NCBI RefSeq assembly: GCF_000301055.1
Contig: NZ_JH932301.1
Span: 155,959 to 219,958 of the forward strand
Reading direction: 5' to 3'
DNA from: Falseniella ignava CCUG 37419
Lineage (GTDB): Bacteria; Bacillota; Bacilli; Lactobacillales; Aerococcaceae
Length of the DNA stretch: 64,000 bases
A model generated the notes under the pieces. It saw only the letters and a list, made by a program, of their open reading frames with translations. It had not been told where the DNA came from and searched no databases. Positions 50,360 to 59,118 of the stretch are shown one piece after another. The position numbers were made by a program, and so were the translations under genes. Each line of letters starts with the position of its first letter. Position 1 is the stretch's first letter.

Positions 50360-51684
50360 AGTCAAGTCCACAATCCTGTGTAAAATACTATACAATGTTT
50401 TACCGGTCACTCATTGATCAAACTTAATATATTTTCTTGTAGAACTGAGCCATTCATCATGAAGGTCCATAAGGACAGCTCCAATTAATCGATTGGCGGA
50501 CGATCGGTTGGGAAAGATACGAATAATCTTTTCTCTTCTGCGGACTTCCTGGTTCAGTCGTTCAAGAAGGTTGGTGCTTTTTAGCCGATTGTGGCCATTT
50601 CCGATGACCGTGTATTGAAAGGCATCTTCGAAGCCATTATCCAATGTTTCGCATGCTTTTGTATATTTGGACTGGTCAATATATTCACCGACTAAGGCAT
50701 TCTTAGCTGTTCGAGCGAGTTCAATATCCGTAAACTTAAAGATCGCTTTTACTGCTTCTCTAAACGGTTTTGAATTCTTTTTTGGAATGGAACTGAAGAT
50801 ATTTCTTAAAAAATGGACCTGACATCTCTGCCAACTTGCGTTGGTAAAGGACTTACGAATCGCAGACACTAGGCCTTTATGGGCATCAGAAATGATGAGT
50901 TCTGTCCCCTGTAGACCGCGTTCTTTTAAGTAGTCAAAGAAGATGGACCATGTGTCATCACTTTCTTCATTTTGGATCATGAAGCCAATGATTTCACGAT
51001 CACCCCCTTCTGTTATCCCGATCGCAATATGGCAGCTTTTAGAAAGCACTCGATGGTCCTCACGGACTTTTATGTAGAGAACATCAGTCATCAGATAAGG
51101 ATAATTCGTACCTGAGAGCGAACGGTTCTGCCATTCGTTGACCATCGGGTCTAACTGTTCAGTCAGGCTAGAAACAAAAGATTTCGATACCGATTTTCCA
51201 CAGAGCTTTTCAACAATCTTTGAAACTTTACGTGTCGAAACGCCTGAAACATACATCTCAAGCATTGAAGCGAGCAGTGCCTTTTCATTTCGCTGATAAC
51301 GCTCAAACACCGTCGGTGAAAATTCACCATCACGTGTTCTAGGCACTTTTAATTCGAGTGTGCCCACACGAGTCGTAAAGTCTCGCTCATAATAGCCATT
51401 TCTTTGACTCTGACGACTTTCTGAACGTTCATAGTCATCGGCTTGAATATATTCTGTTCGTTGATTTTCCATCAATTGGTTGAAAACAGTGGTCAAAATA
51501 TTTTTAGACACATCATCTTTAACGGAATGTTCAATAATACTTTGAACCTCTTCGTTGTTCAGTGTAAAATGTACTTGGGTCATGTAACGTCCTCCTGGGT
51601 ATGTTTTTAGTGGTTAAAAACATTGTACCGTAAAAGGGCTGTTACATGGCCTTTTAACTTTTACACAATTATATGGACTTTATC
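50360..51684 (-). mobile_element. IS256-family insertion sequence (1325 bp)
   Basis: The element has a single transposase gene, imperfect 26-bp terminal inverted repeats and an 8-bp duplication of AGCGGATC. The repeats share A-A-G-T-C-C-A and T-G-T-G-T-A-A-A-A at matching positions. Size and duplication length match the IS256 family. The intact ends, open reading frame and exact duplication indicate a recent insertion. It separates the last epimerase gene from the hairpin at 51725 that was probably its terminator. Confidence 0.9.
50411..51583 (-). CDS. IS256-family transposase
   Basis: A 390-residue full-length mutator-type (Transposase_mut) transposase. Recognisable segments are R-N-G-Y-Y-E-R near 62, V-P-R-T-R-D-G near 79, the first catalytic Asp in L-M-T-D-V-L-Y near 166, I-S-D-A-H-K-G-L near 233 and W-Q-R-C-Q-V-H-F near 253. 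The C-terminal glutamate lies in L-L-E-R-L-N-Q-E. The frame is intact, so the element may be active. Confidence 0.92.
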   Translation of the reverse strand: MTQVHFTLNNEEVQSIIEHSVKDDVSKNILTTVFNQLMENQRTEYIQADDYERSESRQSQRNGYYERDFTTRVGTLELKVPRTRDGEFSPTVFERYQRNEKALLASMLEMYVSGVSTRKVSKIVEKLCGKSVSKSFVSSLTEQLDPMVNEWQNRSLSGTNYPYLMTDVLYIKVREDHRVLSKSCHIAIGITEGGDREIIGFMIQNEESDDTWSIFFDYLKERGLQGTELIISDAHKGLVSAIRKSFTNASWQRCQVHFLRNIFSSIPKKNSKPFREAVKAIFKFTDIELARTAKNALVGEYIDQSKYTKACETLDNGFEDAFQYTVIGNGHNRLKSTNLLERLNQEVRRREKIIRIFPNRSSANRLIGAVLMDLHDEWLSSTRKYIKFDQ

Positions 51685-51692
51685 AGCGGATC
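51685..51692 (+). repeat. Right 8-bp target-site duplication
   Basis: An exact copy of AGCGGATC at 50352-50359, immediately outside the right inverted repeat. Confidence 0.85.
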
Positions 51693-51724
51693 TTTATCAA
51701 ATAATATTTATAATTGTTCTTTAG

Positions 51725-51760
51725 GAATTAAGTTACCTTTCGTAGCTTAATTCTTATTTT
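51725..51760 (+). terminator. Terminator displaced from its operon by the IS
   Basis: GAATTAAGTTAC pairs with GTAGCTTAATTC (one G-U) around a CTTTC loop, followed by a T-rich tail. It is nearly the same as the hairpin at 30710. Before the insertion it would have followed the last epimerase gene closely. Confidence 0.7.
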
Positions 51761-51871
51761 ATTTATGAAAAGATATTTTTGCTGATTAAAATTCAACTTC
51801 AACACATATTGAATCTCAATATAACAATGTATATAATATTCATAATTAAATTTAGTTCAGGAGGTATCTTT

Positions 51872-52075
51872 ATGAGCATAAGTTACAATAATTTGTGGAA
51901 GAACATGATTGATTTAGGAATAAATAAAAAGCAATTAGCGGAAATGACAGGCATTTCACCAACAACCATTACTAATATGGCAAAGAACCAATTTGTTCAC
52001 TTAGAAACTATTTACCGAATTAGTATCGAGTTAGATTTAAATATTGAAGATATAGTAACGTTTAATTATAATTAA
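51872..52075 (+). CDS. XRE/Cro-type small DNA-binding regulator
   Basis: A 67-residue helix-turn-helix protein: N-K-K-Q-L-A-E-M-T-G-I-S-P-T-T-I-T-N-M near 19-37. It follows a CAGGAGGTA site; the longer frame starting at 51779 is not supported. It lies just upstream of the endonuclease and methyltransferase genes, so it is a likely controller of the restriction-modification cassette. Confidence 0.8.
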   Translation: MSISYNNLWKNMIDLGINKKQLAEMTGISPTTITNMAKNQFVHLETIYRISIELDLNIEDIVTFNYN

Positions 52076-52229
52076 ATAATTTAAAAATAATTGAGGTAAA
52101 GAGAAGATTTTCATAGTAGTAAGTTTATGTGGTCAGAATACTAAAACATAAGGAAGTATTTTTATTAAATTAGGTTATTACTTCAAAAAATGTTACAATT
52201 TCAAAGAATAATATTTGAAGGTGACTACA

Positions 52230-53400
52230 ATGCAACATAGCTTCTTTACACAACAAAATAAATATGAAATAGACATTTATGTAGAACTTTTAGAGATCAC
52301 AGGATCGTTATCAAACCTTTTCTCTGAAAGTATAAACCCATTTATATACTATAGAGCAATGGAAAAATATTTTTTGTAAAGCATTTAATGCGGAAAACTT
52401 ATCAAGATCAGATATTTCTGCCGATGCAAGTAAAGATGGAATAGGAATAGGATTAAAGACCTTTGTTCAAGGGAATGGAAATACTTTTCAGAAAGTCGCA
52501 GAATTTAATAAAGATTTGTCTACCCTAAAAAACTTGACGGATAAAGAATTTATTCGCAAAGTGTCAGAATTAAGAAATGAACGCATAAGAGCTACAATGA
52601 GAATTTGTAATCTAGATGCTATGATATATCACTTATTAACAAGAAGTGAAAAATATTTTGGTATATATGAAGAAGACATGGATTTTGTTGATACAGAAAA
52701 TATAAAAATTATAAAGAATACGGATAAAACAATTTATTTTGTAGATGGAATTAATGAATATAATTTCAATTTTTCAAAAAGTACTCTTTTAAAAAGATTT
52801 AATACAACTGATACTAAAATGCTTTATGGCTTTAATGTTAATATTTTGAAAGACCCTTTTGATTTTTTGTTAGCAACTAGAACTTCTATAAACGAAGCGA
52901 ATTTAAAGTTTCCGCAAGGTTCTGAAGATAAACTTATAGATTACATTATACTCCCATTATACAGCCCTAGAAGTAGGGTTGTGGAATTAAGATCTGGTTT
53001 AAATCAATGGAATGCTTCTGGAAGAAAAAGGAATCAAGATGAAGTCTATATACCAATTCCAAGTTGGATACATCAAAAAAAGAAAGGATTTTTTGATTAT
53101 AGTACATCAGATTACAAAACAGATCCTTTTGATGTGAAGTTGCCAAGTGGGGAAGTACTAAGCATGAAAGTTGCTCAACAGGGCGGAAAGGCATTAATGA
53201 GCAATCCAAATTCTGATTTAGGTAAATGGATACTTAGAGATATACTTCAATTAAAGCCAGGTGAAATTGTAACCATCAATCAATTACAAACGATAGGGAT
53301 TGATAGTGTCATGTTAGGGAAAACTAATGAAGGTAAATATACATTAGATTTCTTAAAACAAGGAAGTTTTGATGATTTTGAGGAAATAATTAATAGATAG
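52230..53400 (+). pseudogene. Type II restriction endonuclease, frameshifted in a T run
   Basis: The first frame starts at 52230 (M-Q-H-S-F-F-T-Q-Q-N) and stops at 52379. The next frame continues at once with A-F-N-A-E-N-L-S-R-S-D and a D-x-x-x-D-G-I-G-I-G-L-K-T-F segment, to 53400. Removing one T from the T6 run at 52370-52375 joins them as Y-F-C-K-A-F, a protein of about 389 residues. C-terminal features such as G-R-K-R-N-Q-D-E-V-Y-I-P-I-P resemble NgoFVII/PLD-type endonucleases. That assignment is from memory and moderate. The cognate methyltransferase is next. Confidence 0.68.
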
Positions 53401-53464
53401 ATTTTAGCAGAGCTTAACATTGAAGGACTGATTTTCTTCAAAGCGAGGATAGTGGGAGGTAACA

Positions 53465-54435
53465 ATGAAGGTAGCAGGACTTTTTTCAGGAGTCGGAGGA
53501 ATAGAACTAGGTTTTGAACAAGCGGGTTTCAATGTTATCTGGGGGAATGAGATAGACCTAAAAGCTAGTGAAACCTATAAACTTAATCACGAAAGTAAAC
53601 TTATAGTAGATGATATACATAATATTCAAAGTGATGATATTCCTGATGTTGATGTTATAGTAGGTGGCTTTCCTTGCCAAGCTTTTTCTGTAGCCGGGTA
53701 TAGAAAAGGATTTGAGGATGAAAGAGGAGAAGTTTTTTTCAGATGGCTAGAATTATTAAAGATAAAAAGCCTAGGATTGTATTCATTGAAAATGTAAAAA
53801 ATCTACTTGGTCATGATAAAGGAAATACATATAAAGTAATAAAAGAAACATTAGAAAGTTATGGATACTTCTTGAAAACCATGGTATTAAATGCTAGCGA
53901 ATATGGTAATATACCACAAAACAGAGAGAGGATTTATATTATTGGTTTTTTAAATGAAGATGACTTTAAAAATTTTAGAGAGATAGAGCCAATTGAGCTT
54001 AAGACAACAATCAAAGATATAGTTAAATCAGAAGAAAAAGTAGATGATAAATACTATTACACAAAAGATAAAACTAAATTTTATGATGAGTTAGAAAAAG
54101 AAATTACTAATCCAGATACTCTATATCAGTGGAGAAGAGTATGTGTTAGAGAGAATAAATCGAATTTATGCCCGACATTAACAGCGAACATGGGAACTGG
54201 AGGTCATAATGTACCATTAATATTAACAAAATATGGTATACGGAAATTGACTCCACAAGAATGTTTTCTATTTCAAGGATATCCAAAGGATTTTCAGCTT
54301 CCAAACTTAGCTCAAAGTCATTTATACAAACAAGCGGGTAATTCTGTGGTTGTTCCTGTTATCTATAGATTAGCTAAGGAAATAAAAAATGCTATCGAAA
54401 AGACAGATAAGCAGAATATTAAAATTTCAAAATAA
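53465..54435 (+). pseudogene. DNA cytosine-5 methyltransferase, frameshifted in a T run
   Basis: Frame one (53465-53797) has motif I (L-F-S-G-V-G-G-I-E-L-G-F) and the catalytic P-C-Q in G-G-F-P-C-Q-A-F-S. Frame two (from 53743) has I-E-N-V-K-N-L-L, Q-N-R-E-R motif VIII, and the closing motifs Q-A-G-N-S-V. Adding one T to the T7 run at 53733-53739 fuses them as V-F-F-Q-M-A-R-I-I in a protein of about 323 residues, the usual size. As written, neither half is a functional enzyme. The recognition sequence cannot be inferred here. Its start follows GGGAGGTAAC. Confidence 0.82.
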
Positions 54436-54450
54436 AAAGGAGCTTAGATA

Positions 54451-54873
54451 ATGAACCGATCTAAAGAGCTACAAGAAGCGCTTGAGGCGAGCTATGCTAC
54501 GTTGAAGCAGGTGGATATCGCATTGGCTGCGCTGAAGCGAGCTTCGAGATGGGGTTGGATTGACTTATGGAAAGGCAAGAGACTGTCTAGTTATCTGAAA
54601 CGTCGTAAAATTCGGCAGGCGAATCGAGCGATTGAGGCCATGGAAAGATCAGTAACACGGTTACAGTCTGAATTAGCGGATGTAGCATTAGTGATACCAA
54701 GTGCCGTAAGTGATCGTCTCCGTGATCATTTCTGGGATATATGGGTCGATAATACTTTTATAGACTTGAGTGTGCAGTCGAAGATCAAGCGAGGGCAACA
54801 AGAACTGAAGGCCTTTCGTAAAGAAATCTTGGCGCTAATTGAACAATTGAAAGATGAATTAAAGCAACGTTAA
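54451..54873 (+). CDS. Conserved-looking coiled-coil protein, unknown function
   Basis: A 140-residue protein rich in Lys, Arg, Leu and Glu, with predicted long helices. A middle segment W-G-W-I-D-L-W-K-G-K (near 34-43) precedes a basic helix. No signal peptide or membrane segment is seen. It has an AAAGGAGC site, is less AT-rich than the preceding methyltransferase, and is followed by a strong terminator. I do not recognise a characterised family. Confidence 0.65.
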   Translation: MNRSKELQEALEASYATLKQVDIALAALKRASRWGWIDLWKGKRLSSYLKRRKIRQANRAIEAMERSVTRLQSELADVALVIPSAVSDRLRDHFWDIWVDNTFIDLSVQSKIKRGQQELKAFRKEILALIEQLKDELKQR

Positions 54874-54878
54874 ACGCA

Positions 54879-54899
54879 AATAAAAATTGTGAGTCACTC
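54879..54899. repeat. Direct repeat (left) flanking the metal-ATPase pair
   Basis: This 21-bp stretch recurs at 57428-57448 with one mismatch. Each copy forms the 5' half of a terminator hairpin, one before and one after the DUF6110-like/P-type ATPase pair. Confidence 0.6.
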
Positions 54900-54921
54900 G
54901 AACGAGTGCTCACAGTTTTTT
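54889..54921 (+). terminator. Rho-independent terminator
   Basis: GTGAG-T-CACTCG pairs with CGAGTGCTCAC (one bulged T, AA loop), followed by TTTTTT. Confidence 0.85.
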
Positions 54922-54997
54922 GTAGCTATAATCATCCTCTTTTTATTTAGATTAAGGTATAATTAATATTAACAAAAATAAGTAAGGAGGAAAAATT

Positions 54998-55285
54998 ATG
55001 AAGTTAAAAACTATTTTAAAAGGGACAAAAGGTGTAGGTTTATTTGCTGGAGGCGCAATATTCGCTAGTCTGGCCCGTCAAGTATTAGGAAGTCAAGGTG
55101 CCCGTGAAATATACGTAAATGCATTGGCTAAAGGAATGCATGCGGTTGATGGTGTAAATACGGTTGTATCTAATGTTAAACAAGAAGCTGAAGATTTATA
55201 TGAAGAGGCTAAAGACGTATATGCGCATGAGAAGCAACTTGAGGCGATTGAGCAATTAGATGAAGATGATGAGTGGAGTGAATAA
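54998..55285 (+). CDS. DUF6110-like small protein next to a metal ATPase
   Basis: A 95-residue protein with one hydrophobic N-terminal segment (G-L-F-A-G-G-A-I-F-A-S-L-A near 15-27) and an acidic helical tail (E-D-L-Y-E-E-A-K-D-V). It resembles YtxH/DUF6110-type membrane-anchored proteins found beside P-type ATPases. It has an AAGGAGGA site. The ATPase frame opens within its last codons, indicating coupling. A role as partner or metal-buffering tail of the ATPase is conjecture. Confidence 0.7.
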   Translation: MKLKTILKGTKGVGLFAGGAIFASLARQVLGSQGAREIYVNALAKGMHAVDGVNTVVSNVKQEAEDLYEEAKDVYAHEKQLEAIEQLDEDDEWSE

Positions 55286-57353
55286 AGGAATTAAGTGGCT
55301 TATCCTAAGGGAGAATACTGGCCGCATCCGTCTTGAAGTTTCTTTTAAATGTACTCCCGCTGTTCAAAGTTATTTACATGAATTGGCACAACAACATTCT
55401 GCGATTCAACGCGTGAAGTTCTATTTGAATGAGCATCGTCTATCTGTATACTACGAACCAGGGGAACGCGATGAAGTCCTGGCTTGGTTAGATTGCATCA
55501 ATGTGGACGAGCTGTACCATATCTATCAAGATAAGCAAGAATTTACAGCTTTGAATCCCGGAAAGATCGTGACGAGTCAGCTATGTAAGCGCTGGGTCTA
55601 TCTACTCTGTGTACCTAAATCGCTAAGAATTTATTGGACACTCGGTAAAAGTACTCTATATTTACTGGAAGCATGGCGTTATTTGAGACGGGGTCAATTA
55701 ACAATGGAAGTGCTAGACTGTGCAGCGGTATTTGCCTCTATTGGATTAGGTGAAGTAGCATCAGCGGGTCGAATTATGTTTATTTTAGAATTAGGTGAAC
55801 GACTGGACGAGTGGACCATATCGAAGTCAATTCACGACTTAACTTCCAGTTTAGATCAAGAGCACCTTCTAATTTGGGTAGAGAATGAGCAAGGTCGACG
55901 TTACCAAGTTATGACCCAGCATATTCAAGTTGGTGATCATATTGTAGTTCAAGAAGGTGAGCAAATTCACTTTGATGGACGAATTATTCGCGGGAGTGGA
56001 TCAACTCAAGAAAGTAATTTAACTGGAGAACCGTTCCCGGTGCCGAGACAAGTTGGCGATGAAGTTTATTCTAATACGACGCTAGAATCTGGCGAGATTG
56101 TTGTAGAAGTCACAGATGCGGTCTTTAATAGTCGTCTTGAGGAGCTGGTAAAAGCAATCCATCAATCGTTGGGAGCGCAATCCGCCAATCAAGCAAGACT
56201 CTATCATCGTGCAGACAGCCTCGTAAAATATAATTTTCTAGGATTAGCGATCACCTACTTCCTTACCCAGAATTGGGGCAAGGCGTTATCATTCTTGCTG
56301 GTCGACTTCTCGTGTGCCATCAAACTGTCAACGTCTGTGACATACTTGACGGCACTTCGTGAAGCTATGGAAGCGGGAGTGATTATTAAGGGATCAAATA
56401 ATCTTGATTTATATGGAAAGATTGATACCTTTGTCTTTGATAAGACGGGGACGCTCACAGAGTCTAAATTATCTATAGCGAAAGTTGCACCATTTGCAGG
56501 GCATAGTTATCAAGAAGTTCTTTCGATTGGGGCCTGTCTGGAAGAACATCTCTATCATCCGATTGCACAAGCGGTGGTTGATAAAGCACGTGATGAAGGT
56601 ATTACTCACGAAGAGATGCATGGACCCCTGGTACATATAGCATCACGAGGAATCAAATCTTCCATTGATGGCGATGAAGTTTTAATTGGAAGTGAAGCGT
56701 TTATCCATTCCGAAGGGGTCTGTTTAACTCAAGAGCAGATAGAATTTGCAGATGATTATCGAGATTTGTATAATTTACTGTATTTAGCTCGAGCAAAAGA
56801 GTTAATTGCGATCTTCTGCATCGATACGCCACTGCGTGAGAATGCAATAGAGGTCTTGTCACAACTAAAATCTGAGGGCAAGCGGATTGTGCTATTAACC
56901 GGAGATACTCCTGAAAGGTCGAGATTATTACAAGAGTCCGTAGATTTTGATGAGGTCAAAACACAGGTCACGCCACAAGATAAAGTAACCTATATAACGA
57001 CAGCTCAGCAGGCCGGACATAATGTATTAATGATCGGGGACGGTCTGAATGATTCAATTGCTATTACGCAGGCGGATATAGGTGTAGTGATGGGAGATGC
57101 ATCTGATATTGCTCGTCAAGTTAGCGATATAATCTTTATCAATGATGATTTATCTTCCCTTTACACTTTGAAGGACTTGAATCAACGCCTCGACCATCAA
57201 CTATCTCGCAACTTACATCGAGCGATTGGGATTAATACATCCTTAATTGGGCTTGGTTTGATGGGGTGGATGTCAGGGTCTATGTTAGCAACCTTACATA
57301 ATCTATCTACTGTTTTGATTGTGGCGGATAGTTTTAAGTTAGAAGCTAAGTAA
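55260..57353 (+). CDS. P1B-type (heavy-metal) translocating ATPase
   Basis: A 697-residue P-type ATPase. The N-terminal region of about 80 residues is ferredoxin-like but lacks a C-x-x-C metal motif. The actuator T-G-E-P is near 255, the phosphorylated Asp in D-K-T-G-T-L-T near 393, and hinge G-D-G-L-N-D near 594. In the membrane helix just before D-K-T-G, the usual C-P-C is replaced by F-S-C-A (in V-D-F-S-C-A-I-K-L-S), so the metal specificity is unusual. The start is uncertain (55260, 55266 or 55269); the gene overlaps the preceding one. It probably exports a transition metal. Confidence 0.85.
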   Translation: MKMMSGVNKGIKWLILRENTGRIRLEVSFKCTPAVQSYLHELAQQHSAIQRVKFYLNEHRLSVYYEPGERDEVLAWLDCINVDELYHIYQDKQEFTALNPGKIVTSQLCKRWVYLLCVPKSLRIYWTLGKSTLYLLEAWRYLRRGQLTMEVLDCAAVFASIGLGEVASAGRIMFILELGERLDEWTISKSIHDLTSSLDQEHLLIWVENEQGRRYQVMTQHIQVGDHIVVQEGEQIHFDGRIIRGSGSTQESNLTGEPFPVPRQVGDEVYSNTTLESGEIVVEVTDAVFNSRLEELVKAIHQSLGAQSANQARLYHRADSLVKYNFLGLAITYFLTQNWGKALSFLLVDFSCAIKLSTSVTYLTALREAMEAGVIIKGSNNLDLYGKIDTFVFDKTGTLTESKLSIAKVAPFAGHSYQEVLSIGACLEEHLYHPIAQAVVDKARDEGITHEEMHGPLVHIASRGIKSSIDGDEVLIGSEAFIHSEGVCLTQEQIEFADDYRDLYNLLYLARAKELIAIFCIDTPLRENAIEVLSQLKSEGKRIVLLTGDTPERSRLLQESVDFDEVKTQVTPQDKVTYITTAQQAGHNVLMIGDGLNDSIAITQADIGVVMGDASDIARQVSDIIFINDDLSSLYTLKDLNQRLDHQLSRNLHRAIGINTSLIGLGLMGWMSGSMLATLHNLSTVLIVADSFKLEAK

Positions 57354-57427
57354 TGAGCTTTGTTGTATGAATGGAATTAGCAGAAGTATCCTGTCAAGGA
57401 TACCCAGGGCAAGTGTATTTGACTAAG

Positions 57428-57448
57428 AATAAAAACTGTGAGTCACTC
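57428..57448. repeat. Direct repeat (right) flanking the metal-ATPase pair
   Basis: A 21-bp near-copy of 54879-54899 (one mismatch), again forming the 5' arm of a terminator. Confidence 0.6.
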
Positions 57449-57467
57449 AATTGAGGATTCGCAGTTT
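57433..57467. terminator. Bidirectional terminator
   Basis: AAACTG pairs with CAGTTT, and inner TGAGTC and CTC pair with GATTCG and GAG around an AATT loop. T-rich tails lie on both sides. It separates the ATPase gene from the convergent HAD gene. Confidence 0.7.
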
Positions 57468-57477
57468 CTTACTATAA

Positions 57478-58188
57478 TTAATTAATTTGTGATGCTTCAA
57501 AAATTTGTTCAATACAACTTTTAATTTCTTGATAATTTTTTGCTTGGTATGGATAATCACCTTCTTGATGATCGGTATACCAGATGGCTTCCCAACCGGC
57601 TTGAGTACTTCCCTCGACGTCATTCGGCCAACTGTCTCCAATATAGAGGATTTCGTCGGGCTTTAAGTTGAGTTGTTGCTCGATCTTCTGGAAGATCATT
57701 GGATCTGGCTTGGAGCATTCAAGTTCATCTGAGATAAAGAGATGTTCAGGGTTAACGTACTGTTCAAGTTGTAAGTATTGAATCTTTGCACGTTGGTCTT
57801 TGCTCGGTCCGTTGGTTAAGATAAATGGAATTAGTCCTTGTTCGCGCACCCATTGAAGAAGTTCCGCAGCCCCATCAACGAATTGAATTTCTTGGCGTAA
57901 TGTCTGATATAAATGTTCGAACGCCATAGCCGTATCAGCTGAAATCGACTTGTCAAAGTGTCGATAAGTACGAATCACCCGGTCTCGCTTATAATCAAGC
58001 TTACTTTTCTCACCTGCCATAAACTTAAAGAATTCATCTTCAGAATAACGCTGGTAGACAGGGTTGAAGTCCTCAAACGGCACTTCCAGTGGAACGTGGT
58101 CCTCTTGCATCGCTTGGAACACATTATGATAAGTATCATAGCGTTCATAGAGCGTGTCATCTAAGTCAAATCCAATTGCACGAATCAA
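57478..58188 (-). CDS. HAD-superfamily hydrolase (YjjG/phosphoglycolate-phosphatase-like)
   Basis: A 236-residue HAD subfamily IA phosphatase. Motif I is G-F-D-L-D-D-T-L-Y near 6-14, motif II L-T-N-G near 124, and motif IV Y-I-G-D-S-W-P-N-D near 183. The cap between motifs I and II is helical. YjjG-like members remove phosphate from nucleoside monophosphates or sugar phosphates and may clean up damaged metabolites. It is monocistronic; the start has GAGGATACC before it. Confidence 0.84.
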   Translation of the reverse strand: MIRAIGFDLDDTLYERYDTYHNVFQAMQEDHVPLEVPFEDFNPVYQRYSEDEFFKFMAGEKSKLDYKRDRVIRTYRHFDKSISADTAMAFEHLYQTLRQEIQFVDGAAELLQWVREQGLIPFILTNGPSKDQRAKIQYLQLEQYVNPEHLFISDELECSKPDPMIFQKIEQQLNLKPDEILYIGDSWPNDVEGSTQAGWEAIWYTDHQEGDYPYQAKNYQEIKSCIEQIFEASQIN

Positions 58189-58315
58189 TGGTATCCTCCT
58201 CGTATAATATAACGGTCGGGCTATTCAGGGCCCTTTCATTTGTTGTAGCATACACCTCTAACATCATATCATGAATTCGCTTAAATGAAAGAAGTCTTTC
58301 ATGGATTATCAATAA

Positions 58316-58356
58316 ATCCCCGAAGCGTTCCTAAATTGAGGAATCGCTTCGGGGAT
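58316..58356 (-). terminator. Terminator after the holin-like gene
   Basis: A long stem: ATCCCCGAAGCG-TTCCT on one side and AGGAATCGCTTCGGGGAT on the other, with one bulge and a 6-nt loop. It lies just past the stop of the minus-strand holin-like gene; the T tail is weak. Confidence 0.65.
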
Positions 58357-58361
58357 GATGG

Positions 58362-58562
58362 TTAGGATTGATGGTAGTGATGGCTAGAGATCTGTAAGAG
58401 GGCGCCGAGAAAGGTCGCCAGTAAGTTAATCGTCTGGACGGCTTGATCGCGATAAGTAATCTGGTAAAGGTCGCCCAAGCCACCGACTAAAACTGCTAAG
58501 GCGGGTAGTAAAATTAAGGCAATCCACTTCAGTGTGTCATAGTGTCGATTATCCAGCAACAT
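58362..58562 (-). CDS. Holin-like protein (phage Dp-1 holin type)
   Basis: A 66-residue protein with two hydrophobic segments: I-A-L-I-L-L-P-A-L-A-V-L near 13-24 and the T-I-N-L-L-A-T-F-L-G-A-L-L region near 44-56. Y-D-T-L-K-W-I-A-L near 8-16 is typical of Dp-1-type holins, which permeabilise the membrane. No lysin or other phage structural gene is near. The start lies 14 bp inside the upstream gene's end, so the two are coupled. Confidence 0.75.
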   Translation of the reverse strand: MLLDNRHYDTLKWIALILLPALAVLVGGLGDLYQITYRDQAVQTINLLATFLGALLQISSHHYHQS

Positions 58563-58743
58563 AATAACAACCTCCTTGTTCGAGTCGATTAATGCGCTCT
58601 GCGTGTTGTTCGACTTGTGTCGTTAATTGGTCGATGCGTAATATCAGCTGATGAATGGCGGTAATCAATTGAATGGCTTTCGTAATAAAAGTAAAGGCTA
58701 CCATCACGGTACTAAGGATGGTGCCGAGTTCAATCCAAGTCAT
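58549..58743 (-). CDS. XhlA-like small membrane/coiled-coil protein
   Basis: A 64-residue protein. A hydrophobic N-terminal helix covers about residues 5-30, followed by a coiled coil (L-I-L-R-I-D-Q-L-T-T-Q-V-E-Q-H-A) and ending near E-Q-G-G-C-Y-Y. The layout resembles haemolysin XhlA-type proteins, which work with holins, but with the membrane part at the other end. The AGGAGG site lies just before the ATG. It overlaps the holin-like gene. Confidence 0.6.
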   Translation of the reverse strand: MTWIELGTILSTVMVAFTFITKAIQLITAIHQLILRIDQLTTQVEQHAERINRLEQGGCYYVAG

Positions 58744-58763
58744 AGTAAAACCTCCTGATAGAA

Positions 58764-58802
58764 AAGACTGTAGGCTACTTCTCTCGGGTAGGCTACAGTC
58801 TT
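58764..58802 (-). terminator. Terminator between DUF2922 and XhlA-like genes
   Basis: On the minus strand AAGACTGTAG pairs with CTACAGTCTT, with further inner pairing (TAC/GTA), followed by TTTTCT. It splits the small-gene cluster into two parts that may be expressed differently. Confidence 0.75.
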
Positions 58803-58865
58803 GGGTTGTGATGTGACTCTCGCTATCATGACGGACGTGTGTCCATTGGGATTAAGGGTAAGGGA

Positions 58866-59099
58866 TTAATTCGTCTGATAAATGGTATCAACTTGACGGG
58901 TGACGTAACGAGCGCCAGCTGGTTCGTGGTAATTCAAGCCATTCTTACCACGGAAGACTTTTTGTTGACTGATCGTCTCGAGTGATGCTTTCGCCGTATC
59001 AGCATTGACACCTTGAGTAGGGTTTTTAATGCTGATTTTGGTTGCTTTACCTAATTCATCTTTGAATTGTAATTCGAGTACGTGTGAAGTAGTTTTCAT
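58866..59099 (-). CDS. DUF2922 family protein
   Basis: A 77-residue protein of the DUF2922 family. It begins with a beta-strand-rich L-E-L-Q-F-K-D-E and contains I-S-I-K-N-P and the end A-R-Y-V-T-R-Q-V-D. It has an AAGGAGGAAG site. DUF2922 and DUF1659 genes commonly sit together; their function is unknown. Here they follow a sigma-factor gene. Confidence 0.82.
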   Translation of the reverse strand: MKTTSHVLELQFKDELGKATKISIKNPTQGVNADTAKASLETISQQKVFRGKNGLNYHEPAGARYVTRQVDTIYQTN

Positions 59100-59118
59100 C
59101 GCGCTTCCTCCTTATATC

